From contig NZ_JAVDDU010000006.1 of assembly GCF_030848505.1 (NCBI RefSeq), forward strand, positions 145,695 to 209,694: a stretch of 64,000 nt of DNA, given 5' to 3'. The notes below the pieces were generated by a model. The model searched no databases, had not been told where the DNA came from, and saw only the letters and a list, made by a program, of their open reading frames with translations. The position numbers and the translations under genes were made by a program. The DNA comes from Marinimicrobium hydrolyticum (lineage in GTDB: Bacteria; Pseudomonadota; Gammaproteobacteria; Pseudomonadales; Cellvibrionaceae). Every line of letters begins with the position of its first letter. Position 1 is the stretch's first letter. Shown one piece after another: positions 27,901 through 39,900 of the stretch.

Positions 27901-30900
27901 CCGTCAATCGTTCGTTGTGAGGGTATGCCTTGGCATTGACCAAGGTGCGGGCAAAGTCCTGCACCAAATCTTCTGGTAGCCATGTAGCCCCCAGTTTTAC
28001 ATGGATGTCCGTGACCGGAATGGTTTTCGGCTGCGCGGCTTTTAGTGCTTCGATGTTCCGCTCAAGCGCGGGATTGTCGATCAGCGCTCGCTCGGCCACT
28101 TCACGCTTGTGTATCACGTCCCCGGACAGATAAACCGATGGGGTGGTGTACTTGCCGCTTTCTGGGTCGAGGAATATTGCCTCGCCCAGCTCAGCTTCGA
28201 CTTCGTCCCAAGGACGACTCAGTGCTTGCTCAACAAATTCCGGATCAACATGCCCGTACGTGCTCATTGACGCGTACAGCGCATCTTCGGGAGTGAGGAT
28301 GGCGGCGGTGATCTCAGGACGAATAACGCGATGCTTGAGAATATCCGCCTTCTCGGCCTGGTCGAGTTCCTTGTCGTAGTTCTCCAATGCGGCGACAAAG
28401 TACGCATCCGGATCGGCCTGTAGTAGGCGCAGAGTGACTTTACGGTTCACCGGCCCGTGCGCCTGGACGAAGCGGTCGTAGCTCTCATTGACCTGCTCGC
28501 GCAGTCGCACCAGTTCATCATCCGGAACGCGCCCTTCGGGTGCCGATTCCGCCTCGACCAGTGACTTCGCCAGATCACGAAGACCGATGTAGTCCTTGGC
28601 GATGACCGCTTGCTTCGAGTTGAGCTTAACGGCCTCGCTGAAGTACTTCGCTTGCGAGCCATCGTATTGGATCAGCCGTACCTCATCACTGTCATCGAGA
28701 TACCAGCTGCCGATACGGTGTTGTTCCATCAGCTCTTCGCCGACTTCCTCAGCGGTGTCGGTGGCAATGCCCGCATCGACCCGGGCGGTGAGGCTGCGTT
28801 GTGGGTTAAATACGCCTTCGGGTAGATTCGAGAGCTGGTCGCTCAGCGCCCGTGATAAATCGCCGTTGTAGCTGCAGCTCAAACTAGGCCCGAAACGCCC
28901 GGAGACCGCCTTGAGTTCACCGATCACATTTTGTGGGTTATCCACAAAGTATTGGTTTACGGGTAGCTCAACGGTCTCATCCTTCAGGGTGAATTCGCGA
29001 CTGGTGGTGTTGACCCAGTTTTTCGCCTGGGGCCGCTCCTGGGGCAGGCGCTTGCGAAAGAACAGGATGTCGGTCATCACCTCAGTGCCGGCTTCGTTAA
29101 AAGCACTGGTGGGCAAGCGCACCGCATGAACCAGGTCGGCGTGGGAGGCCACATATGCCCGCATCTCGTCGTTGGCTTTATCCATGGTGCCGCTGCTGGT
29201 TACGAAGGCGACGATGCCACCGGGGCGGGTGGCTTTTATGGATTCGCGCAAAAACAGATCATGGATGACCTCGCGCTTGCCCGAGGCGGGGTTGTACGTG
29301 CGCACATCGGAGTAGGGCGGGTTACCTATGAACACATCCTTGCTGTTGGCCGGGAACTGTACATCCTGGAACGGTTTGTTGATGATTTGCGCTTCGGGAT
29401 AAAGGTGCTGGGCGATTTCGGCGGTAACCGGATCGATCTCGATGGCCTGTATCCGCGCGCCGTTGCGCACAAAATCCGGCGCATCGCCCAGAAAGTGCCC
29501 GGTACCGGCGGCCGGCTCAACCAGATCGAGACGCTTGAGCTGGTCATTCACCCCCAACCGCTCAAGGCCTTGCCACATAAACTGACGAATGTCGGCGGGC
29601 GTGTAAAACGCGGTCAAAACGGTCGATTGCAGTGAATTACGCTCAGAGTCGAGAAAACGCTTCATGCACCCGGCAATGCGATCGTTCAAAGATTCGTAGC
29701 GATTGTTCCAGCGGCCGACAAATACACCATCATTTTTTCCGTTGAACTGCTTCGCCCCAAGGCCCACAAAACGGGCCAATGCTTGGCGTTCTTCGGGGGT
29801 CGGGGAGCGTTTGTGCTCTCGCAGTGTTAACAGCGTATCCAGGGCGGCGAGTGTGTACTCGCCCCGGGCGTTATCGTCTAATTGACCGTCTGGCTGGGAT
29901 CCTCGGAAATCAAACAGTTCACGAGGCTCGGCGTCTCGGAGAGTTCGGCCATCGTCTCGTTGCGCGCTTCGCGGCACAGTGTCTGCAGCTGCTGGTGATC
30001 CATGATCGTCAACGGTGCGCTCTTGCTGTCCCGAAACCGGGCGTCCGCTCGGTCGGCTGCCTGCTCGATCAGCTCCTCGGCCTTGACCAGCCACATCTGC
30101 AGGAACATCGGCTCCTGCGCCTGAGTCCATTCGGGGTTGGCGTTGACCAGCACCTGCAGCATTTCCAGCTGCTGGAATCCCTGCGGTTCGATCGGCAGGT
30201 CGATCATTCGTTTGTGCATTGCTTGTCTCCTTGGGCGTATCGGTCGCCGCTTGGTTAACAGTGTTGTTCTCTTGGGCAGGGGCTTGGGGGGCGGCCTCTG
30301 CATCGCCACGGTGTTCTACGGCCTGTTCACGTTGCGCATTGGCTTGTGCAAACAGTTTATCTAGTCGCTCCGGCTCCAGGATCGGTGTCAGGGTACCGGT
30401 ACGAGCTTGAGACAGCGAAGAGCTGCTGGTGACAATCAACGCGGCGTCCGGACCTAATGCCTCTGGATATGCACGCGTTACGAAATGATTATCATTCCCA
30501 TTGGTTCCCACTCGCAGTATATACCCATTTTCCTGAGTCTGCACGGCCTCTTGGCTGGTTACTTGCCCAGCCAGAGCAGCACCCAAACGCAGCACAGGAT
30601 TTTCCCGGAAAACCCAGATGGCTTTTCCGCGCTCGGGGCTGTAGTACTTACCGCCGAGGTTGTACAGGGTGTGGCGACGCGCGAAGGTGTCGCCGGAAAT
30701 CACCCACATATTCGGGTCGCTGCGTTGCTCGATGTTCATGCCAGCGGCGAGCACCATGGCACAGGCTTTTTCTCCACTGATGGTGGAAATGGTCGGTGCC
30801 AGAGCCGGCGCAATCACTTTGCCTTTGGTGGCCGGTAGCAGCTCGGCATTGAGCTTATCGGTGATCTCGGCGGCGGTGATTTGCGCGGGAAGGGCGGAGA

Positions 30901-33900
30901 GGAACGCCTCGCGTCGGAAATTAGGGCCGGCAAACTTCACCTGTGCATCGACCGTCGTGCCATCGACGCCGCGGTAGAACTCTACGCGAACCGAAACATC
31001 GTCTTCGGCCAGTATCACCCAGGCATGGGCCTGCTCAGTCTGTATGTACCCGGCGGTGTGCAGCTCCTGAATCTGCCAGGGCTCAAGGTTGGCATTGGCC
31101 ACCTGAGTGTTGTACTGCGGCTCGTCGAGTGTTTCGGTTTGGATGCGGTATTCGAGCGCGTTTTGCTCCACGAATTTTTCCAGCGAGTCTAGGTCGCTAA
31201 AGATCAGCTCCCGGTCTACTTCCAAACCGCCGCTCAGGCGCGCCGCGTTTACCAGCACTTGGGCGAGGTTCGCATCCAGATCGCCGGTATCGATCAGGTA
31301 AATCGGTTCAGAGCCGCTGTTGCGGTAGCGCTCGATTACCTGAAGCTCGCCAATGTTCTCGGGCAGGGCCAGGTCCGCGCGTGGCGCAATGCCTTTGGCC
31401 GTCACTTCGTGAGTGCTGTCCATGGACGTCGCTTCGAGCCATTGCTGGCGAAGCTGCTGGCTGTCCAGTGAACCGTCTTGCTCCTCTACGATGCGCTGCT
31501 CGTTGTACGCCCGGCGCACCAGCTGGTATTGGCTCACCGACTGGGCAATGTGTTGGGGCGCCAGCTCAAGGGTTGCTGCGGGGTGGTTTCTGAGAAAGGC
31601 GTGTATTTCTACCGCGTAACAACCTTCCCGTTGGACCTCCAGGCCGTCGCGCATCCCCACCAATTCCTGGATAGCAGGATCCTGAAAATCGCCCTGGCGG
31701 ATCTGTTCATTCAACTGCTCAATGCGCTCGGTCAACTCAGCGGCGAGCTTCGACGCCTTAGACTGATCGATGTCGGGCATCTCGTGGTCGGCGGTCGCGG
31801 CAATGGGCACCTGGTTGTACAACGCTTCGGCGCACGCATCCAGCATCGATGGAGCTAGATCATTGATGGTGGTAAGAAAGGCCCCTGCGGCCTTTTCGGG
31901 GCCGGTGTACAGCTCGTTCTCGGCCGAAGTCGGCAGACTGATCCGCTTACCGTCGGGCAGGGCGATATCGGCACCGAAGACGTAGTGCCCGCTGGCCAGC
32001 TGCGCCAGCTCGATCTGGGTAGAGTCGTTGCGCTCGCTCGCGGGAATTAAGGTGATGGTGCGACGACTGAGGATATCGCTGTCACTGGGGGTGGCGCCCT
32101 GCTCGGTCACCAGTTGTTCATAATGGCGTATCAGGGCAACACCGCCTTTGCGGGCGATCGCGCGCAACTGATCGTCCAGCAGCTGCGCCTGGTACTGACC
32201 GTCATTCTCCTCAATGTGTTTCTCCAGGTAGGTCAACACACTGATTGCATCGCACATGCCGGGCGCCTGATTGTGGCGGTAGGCGTGCTTGGCGTGATCT
32301 TCATAGCGCTTGGCCACACCGGCCAGGGCTTGCTCGTAACTGGCAAAGCCAGAACCTTCGATGATGACACCCTTATGGTCACCCGCGACGGTACTGGTAG
32401 CCAGTACCGCGTCCCACAGACCGTCCTCACCCCGCTTGGCGCCGACAAAATGCGCCCCAAAGGTGGTGACGCTCGGGATAGGTGTCGGATCCATGTTGGC
32501 ACTGACCACCGCCTGGAACAGCTCATCGTGGATGCGCTGCGCCTGCACCGCCTCGGGATATTGCGCTTGTATTTGTTGCCCGTCGGTGGTGGTTTCAATC
32601 GTGCGCCGTTGCTTGCTACGAACGCTGTAACGGTCATCGGCGACGGCGCGCAGTAAAGTGCGGGCATCATCGGTCAGTGAGAGCACATCCCAGCCCGGGG
32701 CATCTGTGTCGATAGTGGCTATGGGTGTGGGTCCGTTCACCACCGTGGCGATACCTGGATCAATCCGCAGCTCAAGTGCCGGCAGGCTGGAAAACTTAGG
32801 CGCTAATTCGAACTGTGCTGAATGTCGAGCCTCGATGCTCTCAGTGATTTCGAGCGCTTCAATCGCCTCGCGGACCAACGACAAATCGTTGTCTTCAGCC
32901 TCGCTTGCCGTAACTGGTGATTCTTCCTCTGGTTGTTCGGCCGCTTCAATTTCGGCTCGATAGAAGGGCTTCCCTAGTTGCTGGTAGGCGCCACGAAGGC
33001 GATTGACGGCCAGGACAAACATCGGGTCAAGCCCTTCAACGTCAACGCCACGACCCAAGTGATCGGAAAAGCCGTTGCCGTTTTCGCTGGGATCTTGCGG
33101 ATCGAGCGTCAGGGGTGTTTCGCGCCCCTCCAGATACACAAAGCCCATGTCGTGCAATCGGTGCAGGTCTTTGAATACATCGGGTGCTAACAGTGGGTAT
33201 ACGCGGTTTTTTAGCTCAAGAGACTCAGGGATTTGCGCCGCCTGGATCTCTGCCTGGGCTTGCTGGGTGAGGTCATAACTGATGCTTATGTGGCCGCTGT
33301 ACAAACGGTTGTGAATATCCACCATGATATCGGATTTATCGGAGTTGTAAGCGTTCGTGTAGCGCTTTACAGCTTCCACCAGGGCCATGGCCTCGTGAGT
33401 GTATCGGCTCGGCTGATTGAAATGATCGTGTGGATTTTCGGCAATGTACGCCACGTAGTCGGGGTTGATGATCGGAAAACCCTCGGGCACGGCGGTAATT
33501 TGCGGGCTCAGGTTGTTCGCTTTGCTGACGCTGACTTTCAGACCTTTGGGCAGCACCCCGGCATTGATCGCCTCTTTGAGGTCTGTGCGTACCCGCTTGG
33601 CGCACTCGGTAAGAGAATAGGTGTCCCCCTCGGCCAATGAATCACGTTTAGCGCCAAATTCTGGGGCTTTGTTGATGTCGATTGAGGCAACTTGGTAGCG
33701 CATGAGCAGCGCAGCCGTATCCCGGGCCAGAGTCTCGGCGCTGGGCAGGGTGGCGTACTCTTGTAGCTCATTAACGTCGTAATCGCGATGTCCGGACGTG
33801 TAGCTGAAATAAACGGAGTACCCCTCGCGATCTTCGTTGCGCGTTGGAAAGCCCACTGTGACGTGGCCCGCTCCCCAAGGGATTCGGTGACTGCTGCGTC

Positions 33901-36900
33901 CGGTTTCTATGCTGGTCTGCACCACCAAGTCGTCGGATACGCCGGGCAGTGCTCGAAGCGCATCGGGCATATCCTGCCCGACGGCGACTTCCTCAGTGGC
34001 CATGTACGCCCGACGTGCATCCAGGGATATGGCTTCGGAGACACGCTCGTTGAAGAGGTAGGCCGCCTCGACCGACATGCCGTGGCGTTCAGCGGCCGCC
34101 TGCGCGGCATCCTCCGACGAATAGTGCGAGCGGTACGTGGTCTTGTCTTCATCATCTATCGGCACGGCATCGACATCGAACTGCGCTTGAGCCAAACGGG
34201 CGCGTAGCTCTCTCACTTCTTTTTCGGCAATTGTGCGCGGGATTGGCGAATTATCGTCGCGAGTGGTCTCGATGAATTCAGACAGCTCCCGAATACGATC
34301 GGGCAGCTCTACCAGTGCCCGATGCTTGGCGTACTTCTGCTCGAAGTGTTCTGAAAATACCTCGCGGGCCTCTTCATCTTGACTATCGACCACTTCCAGC
34401 ATCGCCTCAATTTCGGTCTCATCCCCGTACGCTTTGGCAATCATGAGTGAGCGGTACGGCTGCGGCATTTTTTTCAGTCGCTCGTACAGCCACGACGGCG
34501 CCAGGGCTTGGGCCTGTTCGCGAGTGATGTGTTTCACATCGCTGCTGGTCAGCCCGGGAAGCTCGCTGATGGACTTAACCGTGGCCACCTCAACGATCGC
34601 CTCCACCGCGGAGGAGACTTTTTCGTGCATCTCGTCGAGTCGGTTGCGAAAGTACTCGAACACCTGGGGCTTTGGCTGATAGCCGGCCGCCCGCATGTGC
34701 CCGGCCATGGTGTGTTCAACTTTGTTCAGCTCTTGCTGCAACCGACGGAAGGTAAAGTCCTTGCTTAAATCCTCCTGCGGATGCTCGGCGGCGTAGTCCT
34801 TCACGGCAACGTAAGCCTGAAGGTGCATTTTCGCGAATTCTCTGTCGTAGCCGATTTGCTGCAATATGTTGGAGGCCTGCTCGCGCACCTCGTCGCTGAT
34901 CGGTTCGGCTTCGGGTTCCTCGCTTGCGAACAACGGCACGATGTTATCGCCTGCCTGAGAGGCGTCGTTGACAAGTTCGCTCGCCAACATGAAGTGCTCG
35001 TCTCGCTCTTGCGGTGGCAGTGCCTGGGCGTTTGCCCCGAGTACGGCCGTCTCTTCGCGCAGATTCCCGGATGAATCCAGGCTGTAGCGCAACCCGTCCT
35101 TATCGGCGTAGATGCTTACCCCGTCGGTGTTTTTACCCAACGGGCTCACAGCCTTACCGCGCAAGGTGCGCATGCGCTCTTGGTGCTCGCGCGGCGCTTC
35201 ACCGGCCGCGTCATTGACCAGCTCAGCGGGGGCTTGATCGCCTGCTATGACGCGCAACGCCGGCGCGTCACGCTCGGACTCTTGGGGCTCCTCACTGGGG
35301 GTGACGGGCTCTACAGTGGCCACCGGTTCGATGGTTGGCTCAGACTGCTCGGTCTGAAGCGCCAGGGAGAGTTCGCGCTCCAGCTGCTCGGCATTGGTAA
35401 CAGTGACTTTCTCGGCAAGCTCCAAACCCGAGATGTCGGTGTCTATTCTTATAATGTCGCTTCCATCATTAAGAGCACCGTATTCGAGCCGAACTGTACC
35501 AAGTACAGAGCTGAACTCCAGCTTCTTGATTACCTTGCCGCTAGGAAGTCTGGCGCCTTCGCTCAGCTCAAAGGGCGTGCGGATTCGCTCGTCCAGTTGC
35601 AACTGAGCGTTTTCCATTTTTTCTTTGAGCCACCAGCGAACCGAGTTTTCCTCTTTGGCATTGAACCGGTAGCCCGCGTATTTTTTCACATAACGTCCGC
35701 CGCGCGCTTCCAGCTCCTCTCTGATACCGGGCTGTACCAGCGCGCTACCGGAGACGATAAATTGTTTCTCGTTCGCGCCGGGCTCAATGACTAACGTATT
35801 GCCAGCAGTGGCCGGTTGTTCGTTCTGGGGCTCAGCGGCCGGCTCGGCGGCCGGAGCGCTGAACAGATCGTCCATCGGCGGCAGTGGGGCGGGCGCGACG
35901 TTGGACGGCTCAGCCTCGGAGACGGTCGTCTCGTTTTCTTCACCGACCAGCTCAGCTACCGGTTCGGGTTCCTCGGAAGGCGCGGGTACCAGACCCTCTT
36001 GCACCCGACGATTGAATTGCTCGCGTGTAATCAGCTCCTGGCGCTGATCATCGAAACCAAACAAGAGATAGCCCGGATCGGAACGACGCGGGCGACCGCT
36101 CGGTTCAACTTCGGTCACACTGATCGGCTTGCCGTTTTCTCTTCGCACCCCCACATAAAAGCTGTCGCCCGTCATACGGAAGAACGTCAGCTGTTTTCCT
36201 TGCATAGCGTCGGTTTGCGCCAGCGCGAGACTTTCTTTTAGCGTGCCAAGTTGCGCGGGCGTAAGATCGATTTCACGACCATTGATACCGTCAACCATCA
36301 CGGGCAATTCATCGGATTCCGGCTCGTCGGTGTTCTCGGCCGCCGGTACCGAAGCGGGAGCTTCGCCCGCTTGGGCGTCCTCGGTTTGCGCTTCGTCGTG
36401 GTTGCTCGGCGCTTTTTCGTCAACGCCGGGCATATCCGCCAAGCGTTTCGCCGCCAGGGGGAACAGCTCTTTGTACGGCTCGAACACGCTGGGGTCGCGC
36501 TGCTCAAAGGCGGCAACCATGGCCTCTTCGGCCTCAAAAATACTCTGGCGTAGGGCGCGCAACGTGCGCTCTACGGGGCGTGTGTCTTCGCCCGCTTTCT
36601 TTAAACGCTGGAAGCGCCGCTTGGTGCTTTCCAGATCCAGTGCGCCTAGCTCCTGTAGCCTGATGCCGCCCAGCGCTTGTTCCTGCTCAGCGTATTGTTG
36701 CTGTTGTTGTGCCAGTTCGTCGGTGCGCTGAGCAATGTTTTCTTGCTGTTGCGCTTGGTGCGCTTGAACAAGTTCGTGTTCAAGCTGCGGAGCTTCTTGC
36801 ATCGCCTCAATCAGCGAACGGATGTCCTCACGCTCAACCTTTACCTCTGGGGGTCCGTGACGATCCGTTACACCAGGATATCCTGACACCACCAGACCCT

Positions 36901-39900
36901 CTGGCGTTGTCCAGACATCGTACAGGTGAGCCTTTGCTTGCGAGTCTCTGACGAGCAAAACACCGGTATTGTGCTGGCGCACCAGCCACTGGCTACCCCT
37001 TTTAACCAGGTGGCTGTAGCGTTCTGGCTCAGTGGCCAGCACTTGAGCTGCTTCCTTCCGGGACTTGCAGTTAACGTCCCCCGGAAGCTCAGCGGGGCTG
37101 TTGATATCAAACCCTGGGTGAATCCGTGGACGAACCACGGCACCCTCATCGGTTTCCAGCGCTTGATGGGAGTCCTGCAGCGCGTTGTTTTCAATGTGGT
37201 TTCTTGCCGAGCGGATGCTGCCAAAGGGAATGAAGCCGTCGGTCTCGCGCTCGTTAAGGCTTGTGGCCTCCGCCTTAGCCTCAGCCACAGCATCGGCGTC
37301 ATCGCTCACAGGCTGGCTGCGCAGCCGCTCGACGATTTCCCGGCGCGCTTGCAGGGCATGCTCGCCCATTTGCTCCGGGCTCAGCTCAGCGAAGCGTTCT
37401 TCAAATCGTGTACGGATTTTACCTGGCAGATCGCCACGATCGATCATCTCAAACGGATCAATGCCCGAGATTAAGGTGCTCTCGAAAACTTCAATGGTAT
37501 CGAGCCATTGGTTCTTACGAGCGTGGTACGCATCGAGCGTGCCCTGATCGGCGTTTGTCGGCTTCACCAGGCTGTCCAATGAAGCCTGGGCGAGATCGAT
37601 CGCCTCCGTGGCTAAGGCGAACACCGGCACCTGTTCGTTCGCCTGGGCAATCAGGCGGTTTTCAGTCGCGCTAACGGAGGCTTCCGGCGGATTGGTCGAT
37701 TCGGCTTGTTCGGCCTGTTCTGTTTCCGCTTCGGTTTCAGTTTCAACGACGGTTTCGGCCGCCGGTGCGTTGCGAAAGTGGGGTAGGTATTGCCACATTT
37801 CAGAAGCGCTTTCTACCGCCTCGGAACGAGAGTGACCACCACCGCGGGGATCGCCCCCTTTGGTGACCGTTGCCCCTTCGCTGCGAGTCTTAATCACCCA
37901 GCCGAAGGAGGAGGGGCGCACATACACTTCCTCGCCATACACGTCGATGATATCGCCGCGCAGAAGCGCTTCTTGTGCCGGCTCAATGCCGTCGAAGTGC
38001 TCAATGCTGTACGACTCTGGGTTTTTGGGCCAGGTGCTGTCGAAAACGGCGTTCTCCTCACCCTCAAGCGCGGTATCAGCCTGGGCTTGCTCCATCGCAG
38101 CGGCGGTATCGCGAATACTTTCGGCCAGCTCGTCAACGGTGAGCTCCAAGTCATCGAAAAAAGTGGTCTCGCCCACAACCCATTCGACACCGGTGAGCAG
38201 CTTGTCAGTGCCGGCGGATCCTGTTTGGGTGTTGACGGTAATGGCTATGCCCTGGCCATCGGTGGCTTCGTTGATATTGCTGTAGCCGGCTTTGCCCAGC
38301 AGCTGGATAACATCGTCAATGCGCCCGGCGTAGGCCTCATCGATCACCTGGCGAAGCGCCAAAGGCAGATCGTCGCGCTCGCGGTATTGTTGGATAAGCG
38401 TCGGGGTTGGGTCGGTCGGGTGTGCCCGGTGAGTCAGAATGCCCGTGATGATCGAGCTGCGCTGGAACCGTTGCGCGTGCCCGACAAGGTTTGTGCCGCC
38501 GCGCGTGTAGTAGACATCCAGGCCCTTGCCGCCGGCGGAAGTCTCCAAGCTGATACCAGCCTCGTCATAGGCCGCGCTTTGGCTAAGCTCAATCAGCGCG
38601 TCTTCACCGAGAACACTTTCGGTGGCCGGTGCGCTGATGGCGTCGGGTTTATCTTCGGTCGCCTCCAGAGCCGCCCGGTTGGCCTGATCGGCCGAGAGCG
38701 TATCCAGCTCCAAAGACACGTCCTCATCCAGCACCGTGTCCATGACTTCTGTCAGTACGGGATCCTCCAGCACCACCAGATCCGGAATACGCCCATTGAG
38801 AAGTGCATCGGGGGATTCGCCCATCTCGCGCAAGGCGGTACTGAGGTGACGAATCTCCTGCAGAGCCTGAATCATCTGGCCCCGGTGCTCGCTCAGGTAC
38901 GCGGCGCGATCTTCGGGGGTTTTTACAATGGCGGTCTCGGCGTGTAAGCGCACGGTCTGCAGGTGGCGTTCGATATCCTGGGTCGCGCTTTCGGCTGTCA
39001 GGCTCGCCGTAGGTGCGCTAGTCGTTTCGCCTTCGGCAAAATCGGCGCCCGCTTGGTAAAGCCAGCCAGAGACTTCGGATTTTTTAAGCTGTGTTACCGG
39101 CTCGGTGCGATCGCGAATGTCGATGATATCGAAACGACGCGAGTTCACTCGGCCCGTCGCTGGCACGGCAACGAAAGGCTCCTCGCCAATACGCATGACC
39201 TGAACGCCTTCGAAGTCTTGCCAGGTGGGCTGGCGAGCTTCTATGGCTTCGAGACGCTGCTCAGAATCTTTGTGCCACTCTTCGCGCTGTTGGCGCTCTC
39301 GCTCTTCGCGCTGGTTGGCGCCTTGCGCCATCCTACGAACACGCTCCGGATCCAGCGCGGGATCAGTTACAGCTGGTGTGGTTTCGGGTGCTTCGGCGGG
39401 AATTTCGGAGCTGCTGGGCTCAGAAGCGAAGGCTTCATCCAGAGCCGCGTTAATCTCTTCTTCGTTCGGCGCTTGGAAAGGCTGGTTGTGCGGCAGAGAC
39501 AAAGCGGCAACGGCTTGCTCCAGCGAGTTAAACCAGACGTTGCCGTTTTCACTGACCGCTTCACCGGTTTGATCAAACACCAGGCGAATGGTCCCCTCGC
39601 GTTGACCTTGGCCGTACTCGATCGTGTAACCATCGGGGACACGGTTTTGGTTCACCAGGGCGACCTGGCGCTGAATCTGAACCTCTGTACGGGGCAGGGC
39701 GCGCACGTAAAGCGCCACCGAATCGCTGGAGACGTACGTCGAGGCGGGCAGCTCGGCGCTCAGAGGCTCTTCCCGGTAGTACGCCACGGCCGTAAAGCCT
39801 CGGTTCTCAGCGCTAACCATTAACCCAGGCAGCTCGGACAGCACGGACGCATTGATTCGCGCGTTGGGCGAGGAGGCCGGGTTGTTCTCGGACTCGGGTA

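Noticed and set aside
32233..32670. 145-codon frame on the same strand as the giant gene, different phase
   Set aside because: Tested as a further nested gene; Pro/Arg/Ser-rich product and no ribosome site, while the host frame is normal protein.
36868..37302. 144-codon alternative frame within the giant gene
   Set aside because: Composition rich in Arg, Thr, Trp and Cys as in shadow frames; no ribosome site.
37790..38947. 385-codon open frame on the plus strand opposite the giant gene
   Set aside because: Codon-aligned antisense shadow of GC-rich coding sequence; product has no ribosome site and an unnatural Leu/Gly/Ala/Val composition.
38963..39823. 286-codon plus-strand frame opposite the giant gene
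   Set aside because: Same antisense effect; no start signal and no domain.
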